Part shown: positions 10,569 through 21,247 of the stretch, in pieces
Layout of the letters: every line of letters starts with the position of its first letter
Numbering within the stretch: the stretch's first letter is position 1
NCBI RefSeq assembly: GCF_009711715.1
Contig: NZ_VENF01000004.1
Coordinates: forward strand, 186,001 to 250,000
Length of the DNA: 64,000 nucleotides
From: Methylophaga sp.
GTDB lineage: Bacteria; Pseudomonadota; Gammaproteobacteria; Nitrosococcales; Methylophagaceae
Direction of reading: 5' to 3'
Made by a program: the position numbers and the translations under genes
Notes under the pieces: model-generated
The model's input: the letters and a program-made list of their open reading frames with translations, nothing else
Told to the model about the DNA's origin: nothing
The model's database searches: none

Positions 10569-11807
10569 ATGGAAAACGAAATCTTCCAACTCCAATATGC
10601 ATTGGACACCTTCTACTTCCTGATTAGTGGTGCCTTTGTGATGTGGATGGCCGCCGGCTTTGCCATGCTGGAAGCCGGTCTGGTGCGGTCGAAAAACACC
10701 ACTGAAATCTTAACCAAGAATGTGATGCTGTTTGCAATCGCCTGTACTGCCTATCTCGTTGTCGGTTATGACATCATGTATGGCGGTGGTCTGTTCCTGG
10801 ACGGCATTGTCGGTGACGGTGTCACCGGTGCTGCTGAACCTGCTACTTATGCACCATCAGCCGACTTCTTCTTTCAGGTCGTATTCGTGGCGACAGCCAT
10901 GTCTATCGTCTCCGGTGCGGTGGCTGAGCGTATGAAACTGTGGGCTTTTGCTGCTTTTGCCGTAGTAATGACTGCCTTTATCTACCCAATGGAAGGTGCC
11001 TGGACCTGGGGTGGTGAAGCTGTATTTGGCCTTTACACACTGGGTGACCTCGGCTTCTCTGACTTTGCCGGTTCCGGTATCGTTCACATGGCCGGTGCTG
11101 CTGCAGCCCTGGCAGGTGTCATTCTGCTGGGTGCACGTAAAGGCAAATATGGCCCTAACGGTGAAATTCACCCAATCCCCGGTGCCAATCTGCCAATGGC
11201 GACGCTGGGTACTTTCATCCTGTGGCTGGGTTGGTTCGGCTTCAACGGTGGTTCAGTGCTGGCGACAGCGTCTGTCGAAAGCGCCAATGCCGTTGCCGTG
11301 GTCTTCATGAACACCAATGCCGCTGCGGCAGGTGGTGTGATTGCTGCCCTGATCGTAGCCAAACTGATGTTCGGTAAAGCCGACCTGACCATGATCCTGA
11401 ACGGTGCTTTGGCGGGTCTGGTGGCTATCACTGCCGGTCCTGACACCCCAACCCCGCTGATGGCGACCATCATCGGTGCCATCGGTGGTGTCATCGTGGT
11501 CTTCTCAATCGTGCTGCTGGATAAAATCAAAATTGATGATCCGGTCGGTGCGATCTCAGTCCACGGTACTGTCGGTCTGTGGGGCCTGCTGGCTGTACCG
11601 CTGACTAACGATGGTGTCAGCTTCTCCGGTCAGTTGATCGGCGCGGCGACTATCTTTGTCTGGGTGTTTGTTGCCAGCTTTATCGTCTGGTCCATCCTCA
11701 AAGTGGTCATGGGTATCCGTGTCACTGAGGAAGAAGAGTATGAAGGTGTTGATTATGTTGAATGCGGTATGGAAGCATACCCGGAATTCACCAACACAGG
11801 TAAGTAA
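10569..11807 (+). CDS. amtB: Ammonium transporter AmtB
   Basis: Trimeric ammonium channel of the inner membrane, 412 residues and about 11 helices. The twin pore histidines are visible in GSGIVHMAGAAAALAG and GAISVHGTVGLWGLLA. The signature GGSVLATASVESANAV and the pore-lining FNGGS segment are present. There is no cleavable signal peptide; the N-terminus is MENEIFQLQYALDTFYFLISG, a variant that lacks the exported leader of E. coli AmtB. The acidic C-terminal tail (GIRVTEEEEYEGVDYVECGMEAYPEF) is the usual GlnK-contacting region. The gene is co-transcribed with glnK and ends at a strong terminator. Confidence 0.96.
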   Translation: MENEIFQLQYALDTFYFLISGAFVMWMAAGFAMLEAGLVRSKNTTEILTKNVMLFAIACTAYLVVGYDIMYGGGLFLDGIVGDGVTGAAEPATYAPSADFFFQVVFVATAMSIVSGAVAERMKLWAFAAFAVVMTAFIYPMEGAWTWGGEAVFGLYTLGDLGFSDFAGSGIVHMAGAAAALAGVILLGARKGKYGPNGEIHPIPGANLPMATLGTFILWLGWFGFNGGSVLATASVESANAVAVVFMNTNAAAAGGVIAALIVAKLMFGKADLTMILNGALAGLVAITAGPDTPTPLMATIIGAIGGVIVVFSIVLLDKIKIDDPVGAISVHGTVGLWGLLAVPLTNDGVSFSGQLIGAATIFVWVFVASFIVWSILKVVMGIRVTEEEEYEGVDYVECGMEAYPEFTNTGK

Positions 11808-11828
11808 AAAGTCACATACTCCAAGCAA

Positions 11829-11861
11829 AGAGGGACAGGTTTCGACCTGTCCCTCTTTTTT
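11829..11861 (+). terminator. Intrinsic terminator after amtB
   Basis: An 11-bp perfect stem, AGAGGGACAGG (11829-11839) and CCTGTCCCTCT (11846-11856), with a 6-base loop and a run of T. A-rich flanking bases on the left make it usable on the other strand too, so it may also end the convergent hemE transcript. Confidence 0.9.
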
Positions 11862-11875
11862 ATGCCCGGAGGAAA

Positions 11876-12946
11876 TTATTCTGCGTGATAAGGTGCGCTG
11901 AGTCGATGCACCGCTTCCACCAGTCTCGCCATATTCTCAGGGTCAACAGTGGGATGTATACCATGCCCGAGATTGAAGACATGGCCTGTTGTGCCTTTAC
12001 CGTAGGCCGCCAGAATGGTGGCGACTTCCTGCTCCACCCGCTCCGGCGAAGCATACAGCACACAGGGATCCATATTGCCCTGCAGTGTCACCTTATCCCC
12101 GACGCGCCGGCGGGCTTCGCCGATATCGGTGGTCCAGTCGAGGCCAACACCGTTAACACCGGTTTCGGCCATCCATTCCAGCCATTGACCGCCCCCCTTG
12201 GTGAACATCGTGACCGGTACTTCACGACCTTCTGACTCACGTTGCAGACCGTTGACAATCTTCTGCATATAACTCAGGGAGAATTCACGGTACACAGCCG
12301 GGCTCAGGGTACCGCCCCAGGTATCAAACAGCATAATGGCCTGGGCACCGGCATTAATCTGGGCATTAAGATAGGCAATGACCGAGTCGGCCAGCACATT
12401 CAACAGCGCATGCATTTGATCCGGTGCATCAAACAGCATGCCTTTAACCTTGGCAAAGTCTTTACTGCCACCACCTTCAACCATGTAACAGGCCAGTGTC
12501 CAGGGGCTGCCACTGAAACCAATCAGGGGCACCTTGCCACCAATTTCGCGGCGGGTCAGGCGAATCGCGTCCATCACATAACCCAGACTGTCTTCCATAT
12601 CCGGCACTGACAGATTTTTAATATCAGCAGCGGATTGAATCGTTCTGGAAAACTTCGGCCCTTCTCCAGTCACAAAATGCAGACCCAGGCCCATCGCATC
12701 AGGCACAGTCAGAATATCGGAAAAGATTATCGCCGCGTCCAGATCAAAACGGCGCAGTGGTTGCAGCGTGACTTCGCAGGCCATCTCCGGTGTCGAACAC
12801 AGGGTCATGAAGTCACCGGCTTTTTTTCTGACTTCACGGTATTCGGGGAGATAGCGCCCCGCCTGTCGCATGACCCAGACCGGCGTCCGATCGACAGCTT
12901 GTTTCATGAGGGCTCGCAGATAACGATCGTTTTTCAGTTCCGCCAC
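11876..12946 (-). CDS. hemE: Uroporphyrinogen decarboxylase HemE
   Basis: Cytosolic enzyme that decarboxylates uroporphyrinogen III to coproporphyrinogen III in haem synthesis, 356 residues. The substrate-binding signature [19 protein letters not shown] (residues 20-38) and the catalytic aspartate in [16 protein letters not shown] are intact. So is [17 protein letters not shown]. The start is GTG at 12946 with the ribosome-binding site GGAAG five bases upstream. It lies after gltB-gltD, as in Pseudomonas, but a terminator separates it from gltD, so it probably has its own promoter or depends on read-through. Confidence 0.97.
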   Translation of the reverse strand: MAELKNDRYLRALMKQAVDRTPVWVMRQAGRYLPEYREVRKKAGDFMTLCSTPEMACEVTLQPLRRFDLDAAIIFSDILTVPDAMGLGLHFVTGEGPKFSRTIQSAADIKNLSVPDMEDSLGYVMDAIRLTRREIGGKVPLIGFSGSPWTLACYMVEGGGSKDFAKVKGMLFDAPDQMHALLNVLADSVIAYLNAQINAGAQAIMLFDTWGGTLSPAVYREFSLSYMQKIVNGLQRESEGREVPVTMFTKGGGQWLEWMAETGVNGVGLDWTTDIGEARRRVGDKVTLQGNMDPCVLYASPERVEQEVATILAAYGKGTTGHVFNLGHGIHPTVDPENMARLVEAVHRLSAPYHAE

Positions 12947-12977
12947 TTTTTCTTCCCGGGATTAAAACTACAGATAC

Positions 12978-13024
12978 AAAAAAGGCTTGATCATACAGGA
13001 TTATGATTCCTGTGATGCCAAGCC
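12978..13024 (-). terminator. Intrinsic terminator after gltD
   Basis: On the minus strand a long imperfect hairpin has outer arms GGCTTG/CAAGCC (13024-13019 with 12989-12984). The inner arm ATCACAGGA pairs with TCCTGTATGAT through a 2-base bulge. Six T residues follow (12983-12978). It ends the gltBD message about 30 bp short of hemE. Confidence 0.75.
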
Positions 13025-13051
13025 CTTAGTGTTTATAGTCTGGTATTAAGT

Positions 13052-14479
<1,428 letters not shown>

Positions 14480-17400
14480 TTAAGCTGCTTTCGTTGCCAG
14501 TTTCAGCAGACCGTCCATTGCAGCCGCTTTGGGTTTGACCATCCAGAACTGTTTCAGGCGTTGTTCAAACGCATCCAGAATCTGGTGGCCCCATGCACTG
14601 CCGGTTTCGCGGACATGATCTTCAATCATGCCTTTGAGGAACAGTGACAGCTCAGACATTTCAGCTGTATCGATTCTGACCAGTTCAACCAGTTCGTCGT
14701 TGTAGCGTTCAGCAAAGCTGTTATCGCTGTCGAGCACAAAGGCCAGACCGCCTGTCATACCGGCACCGAAGTTGAGGCCGGTTTCACCCAGCACAGTGAT
14801 GACACCGCCGGTCATATACTCACAACCGTGGTCGCCCACACCCTCCACTACCGCTGAGGCACCGGAGTTACGGACTGCGAAACGTTCACCGGCGCGGCCG
14901 GCAGCGTAAAGTGCACCACCGGTGGCACCATAGAGGCAGGTGTTACCGATAATGCTGGCTTCATGGCTTTCGTATTCGCTTTCAGGCGAAGGATGAATCA
15001 CCAGTTTGCCGTCTGCCATGCTTTTACCGACATAGTCGTTAGCATCACCTTCCAGGTACATTTCCAGACCACCGGCGTTGAATACACCAAAGCTCTGACC
15101 GGCAGAACCTTTCAGACGCAGACGAATCGGCTTGTCAGCCATACCGTAGTTGCCGTGAACGCGGGCGATTTCACCGGACAAACGGGCACCGATAGAGCGA
15201 TTGACGTTACGAACTTCGTAACTGAACTCACCACCGGTTTTGTTGACGATGGCGTCCTTGATATCAGCGACCATCTGCTCGGCCAGTTCACCTTTGTCGT
15301 AAGGCTCGTTTTTCGGCTCCAGGCAGAACTTGGGTTTATCTGCAGGCACGCCGGCATCTGACAGTAACGGTGACAGATCCAGTCTCTGCTGCTTGCTGGT
15401 TTTACCCGGCAGCAGTTCCAGCAGATCGGTACGACCGATCAGGTCCTGCAGACTGGATACACCCAGTGCGGCCAGCCATTCCTGCGTTTCACGGGCAACG
15501 AACTGGAAGTAGTTCATTACCATTTGCGGCAGCCCGATAAAGTGCTGCGTACGCAGTTTTTCGTTCTGAGTAGCGACACCGGTTGCACAGTTATTCAGGT
15601 GACAAATGCGCAGGTATTTACAACCCAGTGCGACCATTGGGCCGGTACCGAAACCGAAGCTTTCCGCACCCAGAATCGCGGCTTTAACGACATCCAGACC
15701 GGTTTTCAGACCGCCATCTGTCTGCAGGCGCACTTTGTCACGCAGATCGTTGGCACGCAGGGTTTGATGGGCTTCAGACAGCCCCAGCTCCCATGGACCA
15801 CCGGCATATTTGACCGAGGTCAGCGGGCTGGCACCGGTACCACCGTCATAACCGGAAATAGTAATCAGGTCGGCGTACGCCTTGGCAACACCGGCCGCGA
15901 CAGTACCCACACCGGCCTGAGACACCAGCTTGACTGAAACCAGGGCCTGCGGATTAACCTGCTTCAGGTCGAAAATCAGCTGCGCCAGATCCTCAATCGA
16001 GTAAATATCATGATGCGGCGGCGGTGAAATCAGGGTCACGCCAGGCACCGAGTGGCGCAGGCTGGCAATCATCTGATTCACTTTCTTGCCTGGCAGCTGA
16101 CCACCCTCGCCCGGTTTTGCACCCTGAGCGATCTTGATCTGCAATACTTCGGCATTGACCAGATAATGTGGGGTCACACCAAAACGACCAGACGCGATCT
16201 GTTTGATTTTCGAGACGCGCTCATTACCGAAACGATCCGGATCTTCACCACCTTCACCGGAGTTGGAGCGGCCACCCAGACGATTCATCGCAATGGCCAG
16301 CGCTTCGTGCGCCTCCGGTGACAAGGCACCCAGTGACATACCGGCGCTGTCAAAGCGTTGCAGAATGGCACTGACATCTTCTACCTGTTCCATCGCCAGC
16401 GGCTGATCGGCCAGCTTGACCTTCATCAGGTCACGCAGCACCATCGGCTCACGCTCATTAACCAGCGAGGCGTAGGCTTTGTAATCGTCGTAGCTACCAC
16501 CCTGTACTGCTTTTTGCAGTGTGGCAATGACATCTGGATTGTAGGCGTGATACTCACCACCGTGGATGAATTTGAGCAAACCACCCTGACTGCGTTTTTT
16601 ACGCTGATTCCAGGCCAGTTTTGCCAGTTTCTCATCATCTGCCTGCAGCTCGCTGAAGCCGGTACCGCTGATACGGCTGGTAGTCGACGTAAAGCATTTG
16701 TTGACGACATCGTCGTGCAGACCAACGATTTCAAACAGTTGGGCACCACGGTAACTGGCAATAGTCGAGATCCCCATTTTCGAGGTGATCTTGAACAGGC
16801 CTTTGTTGATGCCTTTACGATAACGGCGGCACAGCTCGGCACGTTCAATGTCTCTGATTTCGCCGGTGTGAATCATGTCATTGAGGCAGGCATAAGCAAG
16901 GTAAGGGTAAATACCCGTTGCACCATAGCCCAGCAGCACACCAAAGTGATGTGAGTCACGCGCTGTTGCCGTTTCCACGATCAGGTTGGCATCGCAACGC
17001 AGACCAGCCTTGATCAGGCGGTGATGCACCGCACCTGTCGCCAGCAGCGCATGAATCGGCAGTTTGTCTTTCTCAATATCCCGGTCGGACAGTACGATTA
17101 CCACGGTACCGTCGGCAACCGCTTTTTCTGCTTTATCACACAATGCATCGACAGCGGCTTCCAACCCGATAGCCGGATCGTAGTTCAGTGACAGCGTGAC
17201 GGATTCATATTCCGAATTGTGTTCACCCATTGCCAGTAACTGACGGAACTGGCTCTCAGACAGCACCGGTGAATCGACGACAACGCGCTGTGCATGATCT
17301 TCGCCTTCCTCGAACATGTTGCGCTCTTCACCAAAACAGGTTTCCAGCGACATGACGATGTTTTCACGCAGCGGATCAATTGGCGGGTTCGTCACCTGCG

Positions 17401-18949
17401 CAAACTGCTGGCGGAAATAGTCGTAAAGTGAACGAACATGAGTCGACATCACCGGAAACGGCGTGTCATCACCCATGGAACCGACCGCTTCCTGACCGGC
17501 TTCACCCAGCACGCGGATGACCTGATCGCGCTCTTCAAAGGTGATATTGAACAGTTTTTCGTAGATCTCGTATTCATTACCTTCAATGGTCGGACCGGTT
17601 TCATCATCCTCAGCATCTTTCAGCCGTTGCAGATTGTTGTCCAGCCACTGACGGTATGGTTGTGCGGATTTCAGTTTGTTGTCGATATCTTCCGGCATCA
17701 GCAGTTCACCGGTGTGGGTATCGACAGCCAGCATCTGACCTGGTTTCAGACGACCTTTGGCAACAACGTCCTGTGGCTGATAAGCCCAGACGCCGACTTC
17801 AGAGGCCAGGGTGATATGACGGTCTTTAGTGATGATATAACGCGCCGGACGCAGACCGTTGCGGTCCAGGGTACAGGCGGCATAACGACCGTCAGTCATA
17901 ACGACGCCGGCAGGTCCATCCCACGGCTCCATGTGCATGGAATTGTAGTCGTAGAAAGCACGCAGATCTTCATCAATGGTCGGATCATTCTGCCAGGCTG
18001 GTGGAATCACCAGGCGCATCGCACGAAACAGGCTGACGCCGCCGGCGAGCAGGGCTTCCAGCATATTATCCATGCTGGATGAATCCGAACCGGTAGTACC
18101 GACCAGCGGACGGATTTCTTCCATATCTTCAATCAGCGGGGTAGCGAATTTAGCCCCCCTTGCCAGCGCCCAGTTGCGGTTACCCTGGACCGTGTTGATT
18201 TCACCATTGTGGGCCAGCATGCGGAACGGCTGAGCCAGACGCCATTGCGGCATGGTGTTGGTTGAAAAACGCTGATGGAAAATAACAATCGAAGTCTCCA
18301 TGCGCTTATCGTTCAGGTCTTTGTAGAAGACCGGCAGATAAGAAGGCATGACCAGACCTTTGTAGGAAATCACGTGGGAAGACAGACTGGAAACATAGAA
18401 GTCTTCGTCACCGGTAATGGCTTTTTCTGCCAGGCGACGGGCGATATAGAGCTGACGTTCAAAGTCGGCTTCCGTCATGCCCTCAGCGGCATTGACAAAA
18501 ACCTGACGCATCACCGGCAGGGATTCCATTGCCTGTTGTCCACAAGCGGATTCCGGATCGACAGGTACATCACGCCAGCCGAGCACTTCCAGCCCTTTGG
18601 CGGCCAGTTTCTCATCTACGATGTTCTGTGCAGACTGCGCTTTGGATTCATCATGGGACAGGAATACCATACCCACGGCATACAAAGAGGCCAGCTTAAA
18701 GCCCTGTTCGTGGGCAATTGCCTGGAAGAAGCTGTCTGGTTTTTTCAGCAACAGACCACAACCATCACCGGTTTTGCCGTCGGCACCAATCGCGCCGCGG
18801 TGGGTCAGATTACCCAAGGCTTCAATCGCTGTTTCCACCAGCCAGTGGCTGGCCTTGTCATCCATTTGGGCGATTAAGCCGAAACCACAGTTGTCCTTTT
18901 CAAATTGCGGTCTGTAGAGACCTTGATTCATTTCTGTTGGCTGACTCAC
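14480..18949 (-). CDS. gltB: Glutamate synthase (NADPH) large subunit
   Basis: Alpha subunit of glutamate synthase, 1489 residues, making two glutamates from glutamine and 2-oxoglutarate. The N-terminal Ntn amidotransferase nucleophile is Cys21 in [13 protein letters not shown], exposed after propeptide cleavage. The central FMN/TIM-barrel domain carries [13 protein letters not shown] and [10 protein letters not shown]. The 3Fe-4S cysteines lie in [16 protein letters not shown], and the C-terminal GXGXG beta-helix repeats follow. The start is GTG at 18949, supported by GAAGG eight bases upstream. A strong promoter lies about 110 bp upstream. It forms the GOGAT arm of ammonium assimilation with gltD. 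Confidence 0.98.
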   Translation of the reverse strand: MSQPTEMNQGLYRPQFEKDNCGFGLIAQMDDKASHWLVETAIEALGNLTHRGAIGADGKTGDGCGLLLKKPDSFFQAIAHEQGFKLASLYAVGMVFLSHDESKAQSAQNIVDEKLAAKGLEVLGWRDVPVDPESACGQQAMESLPVMRQVFVNAAEGMTEADFERQLYIARRLAEKAITGDEDFYVSSLSSHVISYKGLVMPSYLPVFYKDLNDKRMETSIVIFHQRFSTNTMPQWRLAQPFRMLAHNGEINTVQGNRNWALARGAKFATPLIEDMEEIRPLVGTTGSDSSSMDNMLEALLAGGVSLFRAMRLVIPPAWQNDPTIDEDLRAFYDYNSMHMEPWDGPAGVVMTDGRYAACTLDRNGLRPARYIITKDRHITLASEVGVWAYQPQDVVAKGRLKPGQMLAVDTHTGELLMPEDIDNKLKSAQPYRQWLDNNLQRLKDAEDDETGPTIEGNEYEIYEKLFNITFEERDQVIRVLGEAGQEAVGSMGDDTPFPVMSTHVRSLYDYFRQQFAQVTNPPIDPLRENIVMSLETCFGEERNMFEEGEDHAQRVVVDSPVLSESQFRQLLAMGEHNSEYESVTLSLNYDPAIGLEAAVDALCDKAEKAVADGTVVIVLSDRDIEKDKLPIHALLATGAVHHRLIKAGLRCDANLIVETATARDSHHFGVLLGYGATGIYPYLAYACLNDMIHTGEIRDIERAELCRRYRKGINKGLFKITSKMGISTIASYRGAQLFEIVGLHDDVVNKCFTSTTSRISGTGFSELQADDEKLAKLAWNQRKKRSQGGLLKFIHGGEYHAYNPDVIATLQKAVQGGSYDDYKAYASLVNEREPMVLRDLMKVKLADQPLAMEQVEDVSAILQRFDSAGMSLGALSPEAHEALAIAMNRLGGRSNSGEGGEDPDRFGNERVSKIKQIASGRFGVTPHYLVNAEVLQIKIAQGAKPGEGGQLPGKKVNQMIASLRHSVPGVTLISPPPHHDIYSIEDLAQLIFDLKQVNPQALVSVKLVSQAGVGTVAAGVAKAYADLITISGYDGGTGASPLTSVKYAGGPWELGLSEAHQTLRANDLRDKVRLQTDGGLKTGLDVVKAAILGAESFGFGTGPMVALGCKYLRICHLNNCATGVATQNEKLRTQHFIGLPQMVMNYFQFVARETQEWLAALGVSSLQDLIGRTDLLELLPGKTSKQQRLDLSPLLSDAGVPADKPKFCLEPKNEPYDKGELAEQMVADIKDAIVNKTGGEFSYEVRNVNRSIGARLSGEIARVHGNYGMADKPIRLRLKGSAGQSFGVFNAGGLEMYLEGDANDYVGKSMADGKLVIHPSPESEYESHEASIIGNTCLYGATGGALYAAGRAGERFAVRNSGASAVVEGVGDHGCEYMTGGVITVLGETGLNFGAGMTGGLAFVLDSDNSFAERYNDELVELVRIDTAEMSELSLFLKGMIEDHVRETGSAWGHQILDAFEQRLKQFWMVKPKAAAMDGLLKLATKAA

Positions 18950-19060
18950 GTCACATACCTTCTCTTAGTTTAGCGCCGTCACTGCTCCCCCGGCGGAAGT
19001 CCGTCGGTGTTGGATTCGACGACAAGGGGCTTTGACCAATTACGGCAGAAAGGATCGACT

Positions 19061-19089
19061 ATTATAGCGATCGATGCCGTCCCGTTCAA
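19061..19089 (-). promoter_or_regulatory. sigma-70 promoter of gltBD
   Basis: On the minus strand TTGAAC (19089-19084) and a perfect TATAAT (19066-19061) are spaced by exactly 17 bp. The predicted start near 19054 leaves a leader of about 105 nt before the gltB GTG. No sigma-54 element is seen here, so gltBD is probably controlled differently from torF-glnK-amtB. Confidence 0.8.
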
Positions 19090-19134
19090 TTGTTCCATTA
19101 CCTGATGAGACAGTTTTTCCCGCGCTAAATTTTC

Positions 19135-19152
19135 CTATTTTCAATAAAATAG
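19135..19152. repeat. 7-bp inverted repeat just upstream of purE
   Basis: CTATTTT-CAAT-AAAATAG is a perfect inverted repeat. It directly precedes a possible purE -10 box (TAAAAT, 19154-19159) and would cover the promoter spacer, a typical operator position. It does not resemble the enterobacterial PurR box, and the -35 element is poor, so the role is a guess. Confidence 0.4.
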
Positions 19153-19192
19153 CTAAAATGCACTGTTTTTCTATTTGTGTAACGGAACAATC

Positions 19193-19684
19193 ATGGAAAA
19201 ACCACTTGTGGGTGTGGTGATGGGCAGCAACAGCGACTGGCCCGTCATGGAAAAAGCCGTCGAGCAACTGGAAGCCTTTGGCGTGCCCTATGAGGCCAAG
19301 GTGATCTCTGCGCATCGGACACCGGATTTGCTGACCGATTATGCTGCCACGGCGAAACAGCGCGGCCTGACCTGTATTATTGCCGGCGCTGGCGGTGCAG
19401 CACATCTGCCGGGCATGCTGGCTGCGGGCACTACCGTGCCTGTGCTGGGCGTACCGGTGCCTTCCAAATACCTCAAAGGTCAGGACTCCCTGCTGTCGAT
19501 TGTGCAGATGCCCAAAGGCATTCCGGTGGCGACTTTCGCCATTGGTGAAGCCGGTGCCGCCAATGCAGCCCTGTTTGCTATTGCCCAGCTTGCTGTTAAT
19601 GATCAGACGCTCAGCGATAAACTGGAACAGTTCCGTCAAGCGCAGCACCAGCAAGTGCTGGATATGACGCTTCCCCCACAATAA
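19193..19684 (+). CDS. purE: N5-carboxyaminoimidazole ribonucleotide mutase PurE
   Basis: Class I PurE, 163 residues, converting N5-CAIR to CAIR in purine synthesis. Diagnostic motifs are [12 protein letters not shown] (residues 8-19), SAHRTPD with the catalytic His, and [15 protein letters not shown] use the ATG at 19193 ([15 protein letters not shown]) with CGGAA upstream, rather than an in-frame TTG 18 bases earlier. It pairs with purK 89 bp downstream. Confidence 0.97.
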   Translation: MEKPLVGVVMGSNSDWPVMEKAVEQLEAFGVPYEAKVISAHRTPDLLTDYAATAKQRGLTCIIAGAGGAAHLPGMLAAGTTVPVLGVPVPSKYLKGQDSLLSIVQMPKGIPVATFAIGEAGAANAALFAIAQLAVNDQTLSDKLEQFRQAQHQQVLDMTLPPQ

Positions 19685-19695
19685 AACTGACCCTC

Positions 19696-19753
19696 AGGCC
19701 GGCCGCTCGGTATCACCGGCCTTCTCAGATAAGTACGCCGGTTCGGACCGGCG
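19696..19753 (+). other. Two consecutive GC-rich hairpins between purE and purK
   Basis: Hairpin 1 is AGGCCGG (19696-19702) with CCGGCCT (19716-19722). Hairpin 2 is CGCCGGT (19736-19742) with ACCGGCG (19747-19753) and a 4-base loop. Neither is followed by a proper T run. They may act as RNA-stability elements or partial attenuators inside the purEK message. Confidence 0.45.
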
Positions 19754-19773
19754 CAGATTGCAAGAGGTTGTTT

Positions 19774-20913
19774 ATGAATTCTCAAATTTTACCCGGTGCA
19801 ACATTAGGTATGCTTGGCGGAGGCCAGCTGGGCCGGATGTTTACGACCGCTGCGCAAATCATGGGCTATAAAGTAGTGGTGCTTGATCCCGACACCCAGA
19901 GCCCGGCCGGCATCATTGCCGATAGACATATCTGCGCGGCCTACGATGATGAGTCGGCGCTGAAAGAAATGGCCGAACTCTGTGCGGCGATCACGACCGA
20001 GTTCGAAAATATTCCCGCGCAGACGCTGGCGTTTCTGGAACAGCACACCGTCGTCCGCCCCTCTTCCAAAGCACTGGCACAGACCCAGAACCGCAATGTG
20101 GAGAAGCAGTTTATTGCTTCACAGGGTATTGCCACCGCGCCGTTTTTACCGATTCTTCGCCGTGAAGATATCGCTGCCGCCGAGGAAAAAATTCAGTTCC
20201 CGGCCATTCTGAAAGTTGCCACTTTCGGTTATGACGGCAAAGGCCAGGTCCCCTGTAGCAATCTGGAGGATGTCTACAAAGCTTTTGAATCACTCGGTGA
20301 AAAAGAGTGTGTGCTGGAGCAGCGCATTGAGCTGGATCGTGAAATCTCGGTCGTACTGGCCCGTAGTGAAACCGGCAGCATTACGACTTTCCCGGTTGCT
20401 GAAAATGTTCATGTCAATGGCATTCTCCATTCCACCAGCGTGCCTGCCAGTGTTTCCGCCGAACAGGCCCAGTCAGCCATACAGAAGGCCAATGATATTG
20501 CCCGCGGTCTCGGTTATATCGGCACCATGGCGGTCGAGTTCTTCGTCTCTACCGATGGCGAGATCATCGCCAATGAAATTGCGCCGCGTCCGCACAACTC
20601 GGGCCACTACACGCTGGATGCCTGCCACACTTCACAGTTCGAGCAACAGGTCAGAATGCTCTGCGGTCTGCCCGCGGGAGACTGCGACCTGGTCAGCCCG
20701 GTAGTCATGATCAACATCCTCGGTGATGTCTGGGGCAACAGTCAGCCGAACTGGGAAAGTTTACTGGCCGAGTCTAATATCAAACTGCATCTTTATGGCA
20801 AACAGGCTGCGCGCGCCGGTCGTAAGATGGGCCATTTCAACGTGTTGGCTGCGGATACCGAGACTGCGATGGAACAGGCCAACCGTGTATTCGATGCGCT
20901 GCAGGCCAGGTGA
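19774..20913 (+). CDS. purK: 5-(carboxyamino)imidazole ribonucleotide synthase PurK
   Basis: ATP-grasp enzyme of 379 residues that carboxylates AIR with bicarbonate and ATP to give N5-CAIR, the substrate of PurE. The N-terminal glycine loop GATLGMLGGGQLGRMF lies near residues 9-24. ATP-grasp residues are seen in KVATFGYDGKGQ, and the metal site lies in GEIIANEIAPRPHNSGHYT. The start is the ATG at 19774 with GAGG upstream; a TTG two codons earlier is possible. The stop overlaps a possible GTG start of the next gene. Confidence 0.96.
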   Translation: MNSQILPGATLGMLGGGQLGRMFTTAAQIMGYKVVVLDPDTQSPAGIIADRHICAAYDDESALKEMAELCAAITTEFENIPAQTLAFLEQHTVVRPSSKALAQTQNRNVEKQFIASQGIATAPFLPILRREDIAAAEEKIQFPAILKVATFGYDGKGQVPCSNLEDVYKAFESLGEKECVLEQRIELDREISVVLARSETGSITTFPVAENVHVNGILHSTSVPASVSAEQAQSAIQKANDIARGLGYIGTMAVEFFVSTDGEIIANEIAPRPHNSGHYTLDACHTSQFEQQVRMLCGLPAGDCDLVSPVVMINILGDVWGNSQPNWESLLAESNIKLHLYGKQAARAGRKMGHFNVLAADTETAMEQANRVFDALQAR

Positions 20914-20921
20914 GCCAGGGG

Positions 20922-21203
20922 ATGAGTAATAAAGTCAGCATCGTCTATTGCACCCAGTGCCGCTGGTTGCTGCGTGCGGGCTGGATGGCGCAGGAACTGC
21001 TGTCGACCTTCGATGAAGAACTGGATGAGCTCAGCCTCAAACCGGGCACCGGCGGCATTTTTGAAGTCTATGCCAACGACAGGCTGGTCTGGTCACGCAA
21101 GCAGGAAGGTCGTTTTCCTGAAATTACCGAGCTGAAACAACGGGTACGGGATCAGATTGCGCCGGAGCGCGATCTGGGTCATATCGACCGTAACAGGAAA
21201 TAA
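20922..21203 (+). CDS. SelT/SelW/SelH-type (Rdx family) CxxC protein
   Basis: Small cytosolic protein of 93 residues from the ATG at 20922 (MSNKVSIVYCTQCRWLLRA). A GTG at 20910 overlapping the purK stop is an alternative. The Cys10-x-x-Cys13 motif in a thioredoxin-like N-terminal strand, followed by GWMAQELLSTF and GTGGIFEVY, marks the Rdx family. Members in eukaryotes carry selenocysteine; here both are ordinary Cys codons. A redox role is likely but the partner is unknown. It follows purK directly and ends at a terminator shared with topA. Confidence 0.85.
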   Translation: MSNKVSIVYCTQCRWLLRAGWMAQELLSTFDEELDELSLKPGTGGIFEVYANDRLVWSRKQEGRFPEITELKQRVRDQIAPERDLGHIDRNRK

Positions 21204-21213
21204 AGACAGCTGA

Positions 21214-21247
21214 AGCCGGGCGTGATCTACCGCACCCGGCTTTTTTT
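21214..21247 (+). terminator. Intrinsic terminator after the Rdx protein gene
   Basis: The stem AGCCGGG (21214-21220) and CCCGGCT (21235-21241) runs into seven T residues (21241-21247). The tail of the element overlaps the stop codon of the convergent topA gene. Confidence 0.85.
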
